From Acidobacteriota bacterium (GTDB lineage: Bacteria; Acidobacteriota; Holophagae; Thermotomaculales; Thermotomaculaceae), in NCBI GenBank assembly GCA_003650445.1, contig QMQE01000058.1, positions 1 to 12,889 on the forward strand: a stretch of 12,889 nt of DNA, read 5' to 3'. Below, in pieces: positions 6,367-12,889 of the stretch. A program made the translations under genes and the position numbers. Each line of letters begins with the position of its first letter. Within the stretch, counting starts at the first letter, position 1. A model generated the notes under the pieces. That model did not search any database and was not told the DNA's origin. It was given only the letters and a program-made list of their open reading frames with translations.

Positions 6367-6373
6367 TTAAAAT
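6362..6373 (+). promoter_or_regulatory. Putative promoter (extended -10) of the ktrB-lptD operon
   Basis: TTGTGTTAAAAT contains the extended -10 TGtTAAAAT and ends 9 nt before the ktrB ATG, as in front of ubiX. The leader would be only a few nucleotides long; GGGG at 6374-6377 is the only possible ribosome site. No clear -35 is seen, and the upstream bases are taken up by the dyad. Confidence 0.5.
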
Positions 6374-6382
6374 GGGGCCGTT

Positions 6383-7735
6383 ATGAGAGTAGAAAAGTTT
6401 TTTTTCCGGTTCCGGCTGTGGAGGGAACGGCCGGAAACGGCGTTAATTTCCAGTTTTGCGCTTGTTATTATTGGGGGAGCGTTGTTGTTGATGCTTCCCC
6501 TTTCAAATGCGGTAGGCCGCACAACTGGCTTTCTCACAGCCTTGTTCACATCCACCTCCGCCGTCTGCGTGACCGGCTTGATCGTGGTGGATACGGGGAC
6601 ACATTTTTCCCGGTTCGGCCAGGTGATAATCATGCTCTTGATACAAGCAGGAGGACTGGGGATTATGACGTTCACAGCACTCTTCGCATGGATCAGCCGT
6701 AGAAGAGTTTCCATCCAAAGCCAGCTGACACTTCGAGATACCTTCCTTGCCAAAACGGAAGCGGTTTCCCTGAGGCGCCTGCTTTTGTTTATTCTATCCA
6801 CAACCGCAGTCATTGAAGGAGCCGGAGCAACGATGCTGTATTTTTCTATGAAAGACCCGGCACCGGGGGGCCGCCTGTTTAACGCCATATTTCATTCAAT
6901 CTCGGCCTTCTGCAATGCAGGATTTTCCCTGAATTCGAACAGCGTTGTTCCCTTCCATACATCTATTCCGGTGATGGGAACGATTATGCTGCTGATTATT
7001 GCCGGCGGCATCGGATATCCGGTAATGCTGGAGGTTCGAAGCCACCTGAAGGCACCGGGACACGCCGGGCACTGGTCCCTTCACACAAAGACGGTACTCC
7101 TTTCCACTGCTGTCCTGATTTTCGGCGGGGCATTTTTTATCAAACTGGGGGCACCGCAATTTTCAATTATGGACGCGTTGTTTCAATCTGTCAGCACCCG
7201 AACGGCAGGGTTTAACTCCGTGTCTTTCGGCCATCTGCCCCATGCCATTATGCTGGTGATGATTCTATTGATGTTCATCGGAGGCTCACCCGGGTCCTGC
7301 GCAGGGGGAATAAAAACAACAACATTTTCAGGAATGATTGTAGTGTGGAAAGACTGGTTGTTCGGCGGCTCGCGGAAGCGTTTTTTCAAGCGAAGATTGT
7401 CAAGTGACACAATTCGAAAAATCAAGGCGGTAATCGGACTGGCCAGTATCTGGATCCTGCTTTCATTCACTGCACTTTTGTACACGGAATCTCTCATTTT
7501 TGCCACTGATCCCGCCGCGTTCCAGGATCTTCTTTTTGAGGTCGTTTCCGCCATGGGAACAGTGGGCTTATCCACCGGGGTTACGCCCCACTTGTCCGGT
7601 ATCGGCCGGGTGATCATCATTCTGGATATGTTCATAGGGCGTGTCGGGCCACTGGCTGTAGTAACTGCACTGCTCAATGCGGGAACCAGCCGGGTTAAAA
7701 TCGGGTATCCGGAAGAAAAGATTATGATAGGATAG
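6383..7735 (+). CDS. ktrB: Potassium uptake channel subunit KtrB (Trk/Ktr/HKT family)
   Basis: Inner-membrane K+ (or Na+-dependent K+) translocating subunit. The 450-residue protein has four pore repeats with one filter glycine each: SAVCVTGL (Gly65), SAFCNAGF (Gly180), STRTAGF (Gly276) and SAMGTVGLS (Gly395). Between repeats three and four, GGSPGSCAGGIKTTT (301-314) matches the flexible gating loop of KtrB/TrkH. The length and the YPEEKIMIG ending fit KtrB rather than the longer TrkH. The ATG at 6383 opens the operon and ktrA follows after 8 nt, giving the usual KtrAB pair. The promoter has a 26-bp dyad, so expression is probably under a dedicated repressor. Confidence 0.95.
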   Translation: MRVEKFFFRFRLWRERPETALISSFALVIIGGALLLMLPLSNAVGRTTGFLTALFTSTSAVCVTGLIVVDTGTHFSRFGQVIIMLLIQAGGLGIMTFTALFAWISRRRVSIQSQLTLRDTFLAKTEAVSLRRLLLFILSTTAVIEGAGATMLYFSMKDPAPGGRLFNAIFHSISAFCNAGFSLNSNSVVPFHTSIPVMGTIMLLIIAGGIGYPVMLEVRSHLKAPGHAGHWSLHTKTVLLSTAVLIFGGAFFIKLGAPQFSIMDALFQSVSTRTAGFNSVSFGHLPHAIMLVMILLMFIGGSPGSCAGGIKTTTFSGMIVVWKDWLFGGSRKRFFKRRLSSDTIRKIKAVIGLASIWILLSFTALLYTESLIFATDPAAFQDLLFEVVSAMGTVGLSTGVTPHLSGIGRVIIILDMFIGRVGPLAVVTALLNAGTSRVKIGYPEEKIMIG

Positions 7736-7743
7736 GAGCTGTT

Positions 7744-8409
7744 ATGAAATCAATTTGCATTATCGGACTGGGACAATTCGGGTCACATCTTGCGGAATAC
7801 CTCTCCAGGAACGGGGTTCAGGTAGTGGCAGTGGATCTGCATCAGGACCGGGTAAATGCCATCAGTGACAAGGTCACCCAGGCCTTTGTCGGCGATGTCC
7901 GGGACCGGGAGGTTCTGGAAACAATTATCCCAAAAAATGTGGATGCCGCAGTGGTGAGCATCGGAGAGAGTATTGAGCCCAGCATTCTCTGTGTCCTGCA
8001 CCTGTCTCAAATTGGAATTCGAAAGATTATTGTGAAGGCAGTAAACGATGACCATGCAGAGATTCTCCGTGCCATCGGCGCCCATGAAATCGTATTCCCC
8101 GAGCGGGATATGGCGGAACGCACCGGTCGGAATCTCATCAACAAGAACATGGCGGACATTCTCTCTCTGTCGGCAGATTACAGTATCAAGGACATTGAGC
8201 CCTTACCGGAGTTCATCGGCAAAAACCTTATCGAATTGGACCTCAGAAAAAAGCATCACATTTACGTAATTGCACTGAAAAACCGGGATAACCCCGATGA
8301 AATTACAATTCTGCCCTACATTGACACAGTGATTGAACCCCACCACATCATGACTGTGGTTGGCATGGACGAACACATCAACGCCCTCGTGGAAAGGAGC
8401 TCCACCTGA
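7744..8409 (+). CDS. ktrA: Potassium uptake regulatory subunit KtrA (RCK domains)
   Basis: Cytosolic ring-forming subunit that binds nucleotides and gates KtrB. The 221-residue length equals typical KtrA. The N-terminal RCK_N Rossmann domain shows IIGLGQFGSHLA (Gly8, Gly10, Gly13) and an acidic residue closing strand two (AVD, Asp31), followed by FVGDVRD (near 49-55) and KAVNDDHAEILRAIGAHEIVFPERDMA. The C-terminal RCK_C domain (about 140-215) includes IGKNLIELDLRKKHHIYVIAL and a final VVGMDEHINAL. GGAG lies upstream of the ATG, 8 nt after the ktrB stop. Its stop overlaps the next start by one base (TGATG). Confidence 0.95.
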   Translation: MKSICIIGLGQFGSHLAEYLSRNGVQVVAVDLHQDRVNAISDKVTQAFVGDVRDREVLETIIPKNVDAAVVSIGESIEPSILCVLHLSQIGIRKIIVKAVNDDHAEILRAIGAHEIVFPERDMAERTGRNLINKNMADILSLSADYSIKDIEPLPEFIGKNLIELDLRKKHHIYVIALKNRDNPDEITILPYIDTVIEPHHIMTVVGMDEHINALVERSST

Positions 8410-9002
8410 TGAAAAAGCCTGTTCTAACCCTGTTGAGCCTCTTTTTCCTTTTTACAGCAAACGGAATGGCCCGGGAACACCGGTACACCTATCAATTTGA
8501 ACCGGTGGCAACGCCCCTGTCCTTCGTACTGGGCAAGCGGGTCATTATTTCCTCAAAGGGTGTAACAGTTTCACTGGAGCAGGTCCACAAACCGGACTTT
8601 GCCGGTAAATTTGAAATTTTCCAGGCGGAACCGGACATTTATTTTTTCTATTTCAAAATTACCATCCGCAACCGCTCGGGCCAGCCCCTGGAGGTGAACC
8701 CGATTTTTTTCTCCGCCCTTGATGACCGAAGAGAATTTCGCAAACCCCTGAACTATGATCAACTCTACCGGATGCTGGGGAAAATCTATCAGGAATCCGA
8801 ATTCAAGGCAATTCTTGAAAAGGAGCTGCTGGATTTCTGCTCTCCCATACGAAATGGAGACGAGAAGGATGCCATCCTGATTTTCCGTAATTTCAAAGAA
8901 AAAGGAAATGAATGCATCATTAAACTGGACGCTATGTCTGTCGGGGGGAAACCCCTCGCCTTCCGCTTTGCCTATAAGTTGAAAAGAACGGAGATTCGAT
9001 AA
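8409..9002 (+). CDS. Secreted or periplasmic protein of unknown function
   Basis: I do not recognise this 197-residue protein. It starts with a clear signal peptide (KK, a hydrophobic run LTLLSLFFLFTANG, likely cleavage after GMA near residue 21); there is no lipobox cysteine. The middle is mostly beta: VISSKGVTVSLEQV, then IYFFYFKITIRNRSGQPLEVNP with an LDDRREF stretch. This pattern recalls small Ig-like domains such as DUF4352, seen in exported proteins, but the match is from memory. Two cysteines occur (CSPI and ECIIKL, C-terminal half). Its start overlaps the ktrA stop and its stop overlaps the lptD start, each by one base, with GGAG nearby. Tight coupling to lptD hints at a cell-envelope role, which is inference. 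Confidence 0.85.
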   Translation: MKKPVLTLLSLFFLFTANGMAREHRYTYQFEPVATPLSFVLGKRVIISSKGVTVSLEQVHKPDFAGKFEIFQAEPDIYFFYFKITIRNRSGQPLEVNPIFFSALDDRREFRKPLNYDQLYRMLGKIYQESEFKAILEKELLDFCSPIRNGDEKDAILIFRNFKEKGNECIIKLDAMSVGGKPLAFRFAYKLKRTEIR

Positions 9003-10984
9003 TGAAACGACTGCTGATACTGATTCTCTTCCTTGTTTTTCCTGTTTTGAATGGCTTTTCCGATACCCTGAATATGACAGCAAATGAGGTTCATTCCGAT
9101 ACAAAGAAAGAAGTATACAGGCTGGTGGGTTCTGCCACTGTGGAGTCGCCTAAGATTACCATCCATGCGGACCTGATCACCATCTACAAGAAAGAAAAAA
9201 GAATTGTTGCAGAGGGAAACGTTCACGGGAAACTGACAAATGGAAAATTCACCGGCGAAACCCTGGTGTATCACACAGACGAGGGAACAGCAGACATTTT
9301 GAATGGCAGTATCGTACTGAACCAGGATTTCGTGTTTCGTGCAAAGGAAATTCACTACCTTGGAAAAGACCGATACCGCCTTATAGATGGCTCCATGACC
9401 ACCTGCCCGAACTGCTGTGCCAGATGGTCATTTGATGCCAGCCAGATCAAAGTGAAAAAAGAGGGCTATGCCGTTTTTGACAACCTGACTTTCCGTGCCG
9501 GAGCCCATCACTACATCTACCTGCCCAAGTTCATTTATCCTGCAAAAATGAAGCGCACCTTCGGGCTCCTCATCCCCGAAATCGGGAACTCATCCACACA
9601 GGGGTTTAAGTACCGGCAGAGCCTCTTTATCCCCATCGGCGAAACTATGGATGCCACTTACACCCTGGACTACTATTCCAAGGCAGGGACCGGCAACGGA
9701 TTTGAATATAGACTGGCACGAAAACCCGGAGAATTCGGCCGTTTTTATGTGTACACCATCAATGACAGACTAAAAGGGGAAAGGCGCAGCATTTTTGACG
9801 GTAACTATCACTATTTTCTGCCTTCGGGAGATAAGATTCGCCTTGAGAGCTTCGAAGGAGATGATTTCGACCTGATTCGCGACTTTACTTTTAGAAAATA
9901 CGATCTCGCTATGAGAAACTATTTCACTGACTTTTCATATGAAATCAATCGTTCTCATTTTCAGTTGACGGTTAGCGCAAGCCGTCGAAACATACTATTT
10001 ACCGATGGGGAGACTACTTTTTACAATCTGCCTGAAATTCGTTTTTCCAGTCGCGCCCTGGCCCTTTCCGGATATCAAATACGATTGGACGCCGGCGTGG
10101 GAGACATCCAGAATCCCAACATTGACGATTCCAATTTTCTCAGCAGTTTTGCCAGCGCAGAGGCGACACGAAATTTCACGCTGGGAAATTTTACCGTCGT
10201 GGATCGGTTCAAGGCAGCGTTTCATAACTATGGTGACAATCCCGTACTCAATAACTTTTCGTCCTGGCTCGGCGAGGTGAAACTGTTTTCCCCGGCTCTG
10301 GAACATGACTACGGAAAAACAATCCATCGTGTCCAGCTCTTTGCGGCATTGGGATATCACAATGCAAGTGAAGCCTTCCCGGAATTCATAAACGATGAAG
10401 AGGACTACATTATGCCGGACGGCATGTATGGCAGCCTGGGAGTGGAATCTACATTTATTTCAGGAGATACAACTGCCATTGGTGGTCTTTACGTCACACG
10501 GAATCTCTCCGGAAACAACTACCACAATCCCAATGACCCCGCTCAGGTGTCTGAAACCAGCCCCCTTGTCGGTTATCTGAGAATACCATTTTCAAATAGC
10601 ATTCGTTTCAGTCTGGACGCCCGTTACGACCCGGCCCTGAACACAGTGGACAGGATGATGTTCACCGCGAATTTCGGCGAACACATCTCCGCATCTTATC
10701 TTCGGGCCTTCACCTTCGGAGAAAACGAAACCCGGGACTCGCTTATTACCGCCGTCCAGGGAAACCTCAGCAAAAACTGGACAGCCAGTTTTCGTGCAGA
10801 TTATGACTTCAGCATGAACGATTTTCGCTATAAAATGATTCAGATTCGATACTACCGTGACTGCATTGGAATGAACATCACCTATCGGAACAACTCCTAC
10901 AGCACCGTAACCACCAATGAATTCACCATCTCTCTTGTGCTTAGAAACATCGGCGAAATGTTCAAATACCGATTGGGATTGTAG
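9002..10984 (+). CDS. lptD: LPS-assembly outer-membrane protein LptD (OstA/Imp)
   Basis: Outer-membrane beta-barrel that inserts LPS into the outer leaflet, normally plugged by the lipoprotein LptE. The 660-residue protein has a signal peptide (MKRLLILILFLVFPVLNGFS), then an OstA-like beta-jellyroll (about 22-125) with ITIHADLITIYKK, AEGNVHGKL and ADILNGSIV, which joins the Lpt bridge. Residues 130-230 carry the LptD-specific run MTTCPNCCARWSFDASQI, IYLPKFIYP and LLIPEIGNSSTQGFKYRQSLFIP, followed by a barrel of alternating aromatic strands. It is shorter than E. coli LptD (784). Cysteines 135, 138, 139 and Cys621 (RDCIGMNITY) could form the disulfides that hold plug to barrel. It follows the secreted protein with a TAATG overlap. 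LptE is not seen here. Confidence 0.93.
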   Translation: MKRLLILILFLVFPVLNGFSDTLNMTANEVHSDTKKEVYRLVGSATVESPKITIHADLITIYKKEKRIVAEGNVHGKLTNGKFTGETLVYHTDEGTADILNGSIVLNQDFVFRAKEIHYLGKDRYRLIDGSMTTCPNCCARWSFDASQIKVKKEGYAVFDNLTFRAGAHHYIYLPKFIYPAKMKRTFGLLIPEIGNSSTQGFKYRQSLFIPIGETMDATYTLDYYSKAGTGNGFEYRLARKPGEFGRFYVYTINDRLKGERRSIFDGNYHYFLPSGDKIRLESFEGDDFDLIRDFTFRKYDLAMRNYFTDFSYEINRSHFQLTVSASRRNILFTDGETTFYNLPEIRFSSRALALSGYQIRLDAGVGDIQNPNIDDSNFLSSFASAEATRNFTLGNFTVVDRFKAAFHNYGDNPVLNNFSSWLGEVKLFSPALEHDYGKTIHRVQLFAALGYHNASEAFPEFINDEEDYIMPDGMYGSLGVESTFISGDTTAIGGLYVTRNLSGNNYHNPNDPAQVSETSPLVGYLRIPFSNSIRFSLDARYDPALNTVDRMMFTANFGEHISASYLRAFTFGENETRDSLITAVQGNLSKNWTASFRADYDFSMNDFRYKMIQIRYYRDCIGMNITYRNNSYSTVTTNEFTISLVLRNIGEMFKYRLGL

Positions 10985-11125
10985 AAGGCACAAAGTGCAA
11001 GTGAACGTACGAGTGCAAGTAAGAAACATCAGAGAGTTGGTACCTGTCGGTTCTCCTCTCTTTCCGGTCAGAACACCGAACACAGAACACTGAACACTCC
11101 TTGTCACTCATCACCAATCACTCTT
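10985..11125. repeat. Convergent spacer made of short tandem repeats
   Basis: Immediately after the lptD stop comes AAGGCACAAAG, a piece of the composite repeat, then hexamers AGTGCA, AGTGAA, CGTACG, AGTGCA, AGTAAG (10994-11023). Further on are four 7-bp units GAACACC, GAACACA, GAACACT, GAACACT (11071-11098) and three more 7-bp units TCACTCA, TCACCAA, TCACTCT (11104-11124) that run into the stop codon of the TPR gene. I see no strong intrinsic terminator for either gene. Confidence 0.75.
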
Positions 11126-11899
11126 TCATTCTCCTCCACACTTTTTCTTCAAATCTATCTCAAATCTTGGATTGATTGGCGCTTTCAGTTCCCTGGCCTT
11201 TTTAAAAGCCTTTAAAGCCTCTTCACAATTCCCCTCAATAAACCAGCAAACGGCCAAGTTCGCATAGGTGTCTTTGAATGAGGGATCTGACTCGACAGCA
11301 GAAATATACTGCAACTTTGCCTCCGGCTCCCGTCCCGCTGCCATTAGCATGTTCCCGTATTTGAAGTGGAAAAAAGCCGGGTATTTCATCCTCTTGAACT
11401 TTGCATAATCATCATTGTACTCTTTAATCATTTTTTGCTTGTCGTTGTATTCTATTTCCGCAGTACTGCTACTACCATTGACGTCCTTTGGATTCAGGGT
11501 TTTGTCAAAATCCAGTCGCGAAGCACCTTGAATATTTTCAAATTTCCTGATATATTCCGTCCTTCTTTCCAGAATGAGTATTTTGTACGGTTCAAACATC
11601 GCCATACTTTCCTTGAATCTCTTTTCAGCCTCCTTCAGATTTCCCCTCATTGATTCCACAATACCCAGGTAGGCATAGGCCTGGTAGTTCTTTTCCATAA
11701 ATTTGATTGCCTTTAAAAAGTATGATCTGGCTCTCTTTAATTTCCTGGCATCCAAAGCCTTTTCGCCTTTCTTCAACTGATTCATCGAACTTCTCTCACG
11801 CCTGTTATACAGTTCCGGTATTTTCTGGCCGTGAACCTGAACGGGAATCGCCAGCATTAAGGCCATTAGGACCATCGCAACCAAATTTCCTCGTTTCAT
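11126..11899 (-). CDS. Secreted TPR-repeat protein
   Basis: 257-residue exported protein with tetratricopeptide repeats, expected to act as a periplasmic or outer-membrane scaffold; its partner is unknown. The signal peptide runs from MKRGN through VLMALMLAIPVQVHG, with likely cleavage after HGQ's Gly near residue 24. One or two TPR-like pairs cover about residues 38-98 (LKKGEKALDARKLKRARSYFLKAI; YAYLGIVESMRGNLKEAEKRFKES). A lysine- and tyrosine-rich linker of about 70 residues (KILILERRTEYIRKF to KRMKYPA) follows, then two more TPRs (FKYGNMLMAAGREPEAKLQYISAVESD; YANLAVCWFIEGNCEEALKAFKKA). The ATG at 11899 has GGAGGG 4 nt upstream; the upstream ATG at 11914 lacks this. It converges on lptD and diverges from the tolC-like gene. 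Confidence 0.85.
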   Translation of the reverse strand: MKRGNLVAMVLMALMLAIPVQVHGQKIPELYNRRERSSMNQLKKGEKALDARKLKRARSYFLKAIKFMEKNYQAYAYLGIVESMRGNLKEAEKRFKESMAMFEPYKILILERRTEYIRKFENIQGASRLDFDKTLNPKDVNGSSSTAEIEYNDKQKMIKEYNDDYAKFKRMKYPAFFHFKYGNMLMAAGREPEAKLQYISAVESDPSFKDTYANLAVCWFIEGNCEEALKAFKKARELKAPINPRFEIDLKKKCGGE

Positions 11900-12244
11900 T
11901 CTTCCCTCCATCATCGCTTATTTCCCATGGATCAGCTCTTAGTTGAACAATAAACTCAAAATAGCTAATTCCACAGATTTGTGCCAGTGATTTGATTCGG
12001 AAAAGGAACATTGGCTATATCCGCCAAATTTGCTGTTTTTGAGAAGCAACATATTCCCCTTAAACCAATTCGTCACAGCACCACCATTTACTAGCTGATA
12101 CGTTTTGATTCCATAGATGTTTCAATCCATTCTATCCGAAGTCCGAACCCTGTCCTGATACAAATTGTTACAAATCCAAGTGAACAAAATAGCATTTTGA
12201 AACGTAGAATGCGTTGTAATTGACAATTTCTTTCTGGAGGGAAC
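11900..12244. other. Divergent spacer between TPR gene and tolC-like gene
   Basis: About 345 bp without a gene. It lacks the composite repeats seen elsewhere. Weak inverted repeats occur (TTGGC/GCCAA at about 12013-12027), and a direct repeat TACAAAT (12159-12165 and 12169-12175) whose centre is the palindrome TTGTTACAA (12165-12173). These sit in the area where a tolC promoter would be expected, but no operator can be claimed. Confidence 0.5.
12181..12210 (+). promoter_or_regulatory. Weak candidate promoter for the tolC-like gene
   Basis: TAGAAT (12205-12210) is a 5-of-6 match to a -10, with the poor -35 TGAACA (12181-12186) 18 bp upstream. It would give a leader of about 28 nt with GGAGG (12236-12240) just before the ATG. 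Low confidence; the ribosome site is firm, the promoter is not. Confidence 0.25.
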
Positions 12245-12889
12245 ATGAAAAAATTGATTGTATTGGGGATTCTGCTGATCGCAATGCCGATCCTCGGGCA
12301 GAACCAGCAGAAACTTACGCTGGATGGGGCGATTAAACAGGCTTTGAAAAACAATCTGGATATCCAGATTTCCAAGGTCTCCTATGAGCAAAGTCAGTCC
12401 GATATAACCGGGGCAAAAGGTATATTTGATCTGAACTTCACCATGAAAGCGGAGCATAGTGATACCAGCCGCGCACCGAGGACGGAATTGGACGCGCCCT
12501 CTGAAAAGCAGGATTTGCTGACATTTTCCGCCCAGCAGCTCATCAGTACCGGCGCCATCATGTCCTTGAATTTTACCAATTATAAATACGAGACCTCTGC
12601 TGACTACCAGTTCTCTACCCTGAACCCGGTTTACGGTGCAAATACCCGATTCAGGATTGAGCAACCGATCTTTAACGGTTTTGGTAAAAAGAACGTTGAG
12701 TACCAGATCAATTTAAACAAAAAATACAGCGAACGCTCCTTAGAGCAGTTAAAAGACACTGTCATAAGGTTGTTAACCGACACAGAATCCGGATATCTTG
12801 ATCTGCTCTACAGTTTTCAAAACCTTAAAGTTGCTCAGGAATCTCTGAAACTGGCAAAAGAACAGTCTGAAATAACCCGAAAAAAAGTG
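12245..12889 (+). CDS. TolC-family outer-membrane efflux protein (partial, 3' end missing)
   Basis: The first 215 codons of an open frame run off the right edge with no stop. The signal peptide is MKKLIVLGILLIAMPILGQ. Next comes the opening helix typical of TolC-like proteins, LTLDGAIKQALKNNLDIQISKVSYEQSQSDI, then a strand region (GIFDLNFTMKAEHSD; LISTGAIMSLNFTNYKYE; ANTRFRIEQPIFNGFG) and a second long helix (ERSLEQLKDTVIRLLTDTESGYLDLLYSFQNLKVAQESLKLAKEQSE). The QPIFNGFG motif and helix-barrel-helix order identify the family. Such proteins form outer-membrane exit ducts for RND, ABC or type I systems; the inner-membrane partners lie beyond the window, so the substrate is unknown. The ATG at 12245 has GGAGG 4 nt upstream. 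Confidence 0.9.
   Translation, partial: MKKLIVLGILLIAMPILGQNQQKLTLDGAIKQALKNNLDIQISKVSYEQSQSDITGAKGIFDLNFTMKAEHSDTSRAPRTELDAPSEKQDLLTFSAQQLISTGAIMSLNFTNYKYETSADYQFSTLNPVYGANTRFRIEQPIFNGFGKKNVEYQINLNKKYSERSLEQLKDTVIRLLTDTESGYLDLLYSFQNLKVAQESLKLAKEQSEITRKKV

Larger units (their letters stand above)
5365..6382. other. Non-coding divergent region, about 1 kb, rich in repeats and hairpins
   Basis: I see no credible gene here. Positions 5386-5600 show nothing clear beyond AT-rich and purine-rich stretches. From 5606 to 6304 the DNA is a set of inverted composite repeats (5606-5701 with 6179-6283; 5734-5808; 6056-6118), with a hairpin group (5902-6029), a hexamer array (6123-6146) and a bracketing 19-bp inverted repeat. 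The ktrB control region follows at 6341-6373. Short open frames crossing this region change composition at each repeat and read straight through palindromes. Confidence 0.8.

Noticed and set aside
6205..6702. Plus-strand open frame of 165 codons overlapping the start of ktrB
   Set aside because: It begins inside repeat copy B and then shadows ktrB in another frame; no family features.
11950..11990. Sigma-54-like or sigma-70 promoter for the TPR gene (TGGCAC on the minus strand)
   Set aside because: TGGCAC matches a -24 element but the -12 position lacks TTGC, and as a -35 it pairs only with a poor TATTTT.

Overview
The window reads as a chromosomal segment of a Gram-negative (diderm), LPS-making bacterium that probably makes menaquinone by the futalosine route. 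The evidence is genes for Kdo transferase (waaA), lipid A 4'-kinase (lpxK), the LPS outer-membrane translocon subunit LptD, a TolC-type outer-membrane protein and aminofutalosine synthase (MqnE). The gene order and the repeat-rich intergenic DNA suggest an uncultured lineage, perhaps near Acidobacteriota or Aminicenantota. I cannot place it with confidence from sequence alone.

Layout. (1) Positions 5364 down to 116, minus strand, hold a tightly packed six-gene operon: ubiX-like flavin prenyltransferase, UbiA/MqnP-type prenyltransferase, mqnE, waaA, lpxK, greA. Junctions run from a 29-bp overlap to a 10-bp gap. It joins menaquinone synthesis (quinone-ring formation, prenylation, probably prenyl-FMN supply for decarboxylation) to Kdo2-lipid A assembly, and ends in a Gre transcription factor. 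(2) Positions 5365-6382 are about 1 kb of non-coding DNA between the divergent operons. This is the most unusual part of the window. It holds inverted copies of a composite short-repeat element, repeated promoter-like TTGTGTTRAAWT motifs all facing outward, a group of hairpins that can fold as an almost gap-free four-way junction (5902-6029), a 19-bp inverted repeat bracketing one repeat copy, and a 26-bp dyad on the ktrB promoter. (3) Positions 6383-10984, plus strand, hold ktrB, ktrA, a secreted protein of unknown function and lptD. They are coupled by an 8-nt gap and then two 1-nt stop/start overlaps, so potassium uptake and LPS export appear to share one transcript. (4) Positions 10985-11125 are a short convergent spacer made of 6-bp and 7-bp period repeats. 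(5) A secreted TPR protein lies on the minus strand (11899-11126). (6) Positions 11900-12244 are a divergent spacer, followed by the first 215 codons of a TolC-family outer-membrane efflux protein that runs off the right edge.

No CRISPR array, tRNA, rRNA, transposase, phage gene or recognisable defence system is visible. The protein-coding genes belong to known families except the 8409-9002 product. The candidates for something undescribed are the structured element and the repeat/promoter architecture in the 1-kb intergenic region.
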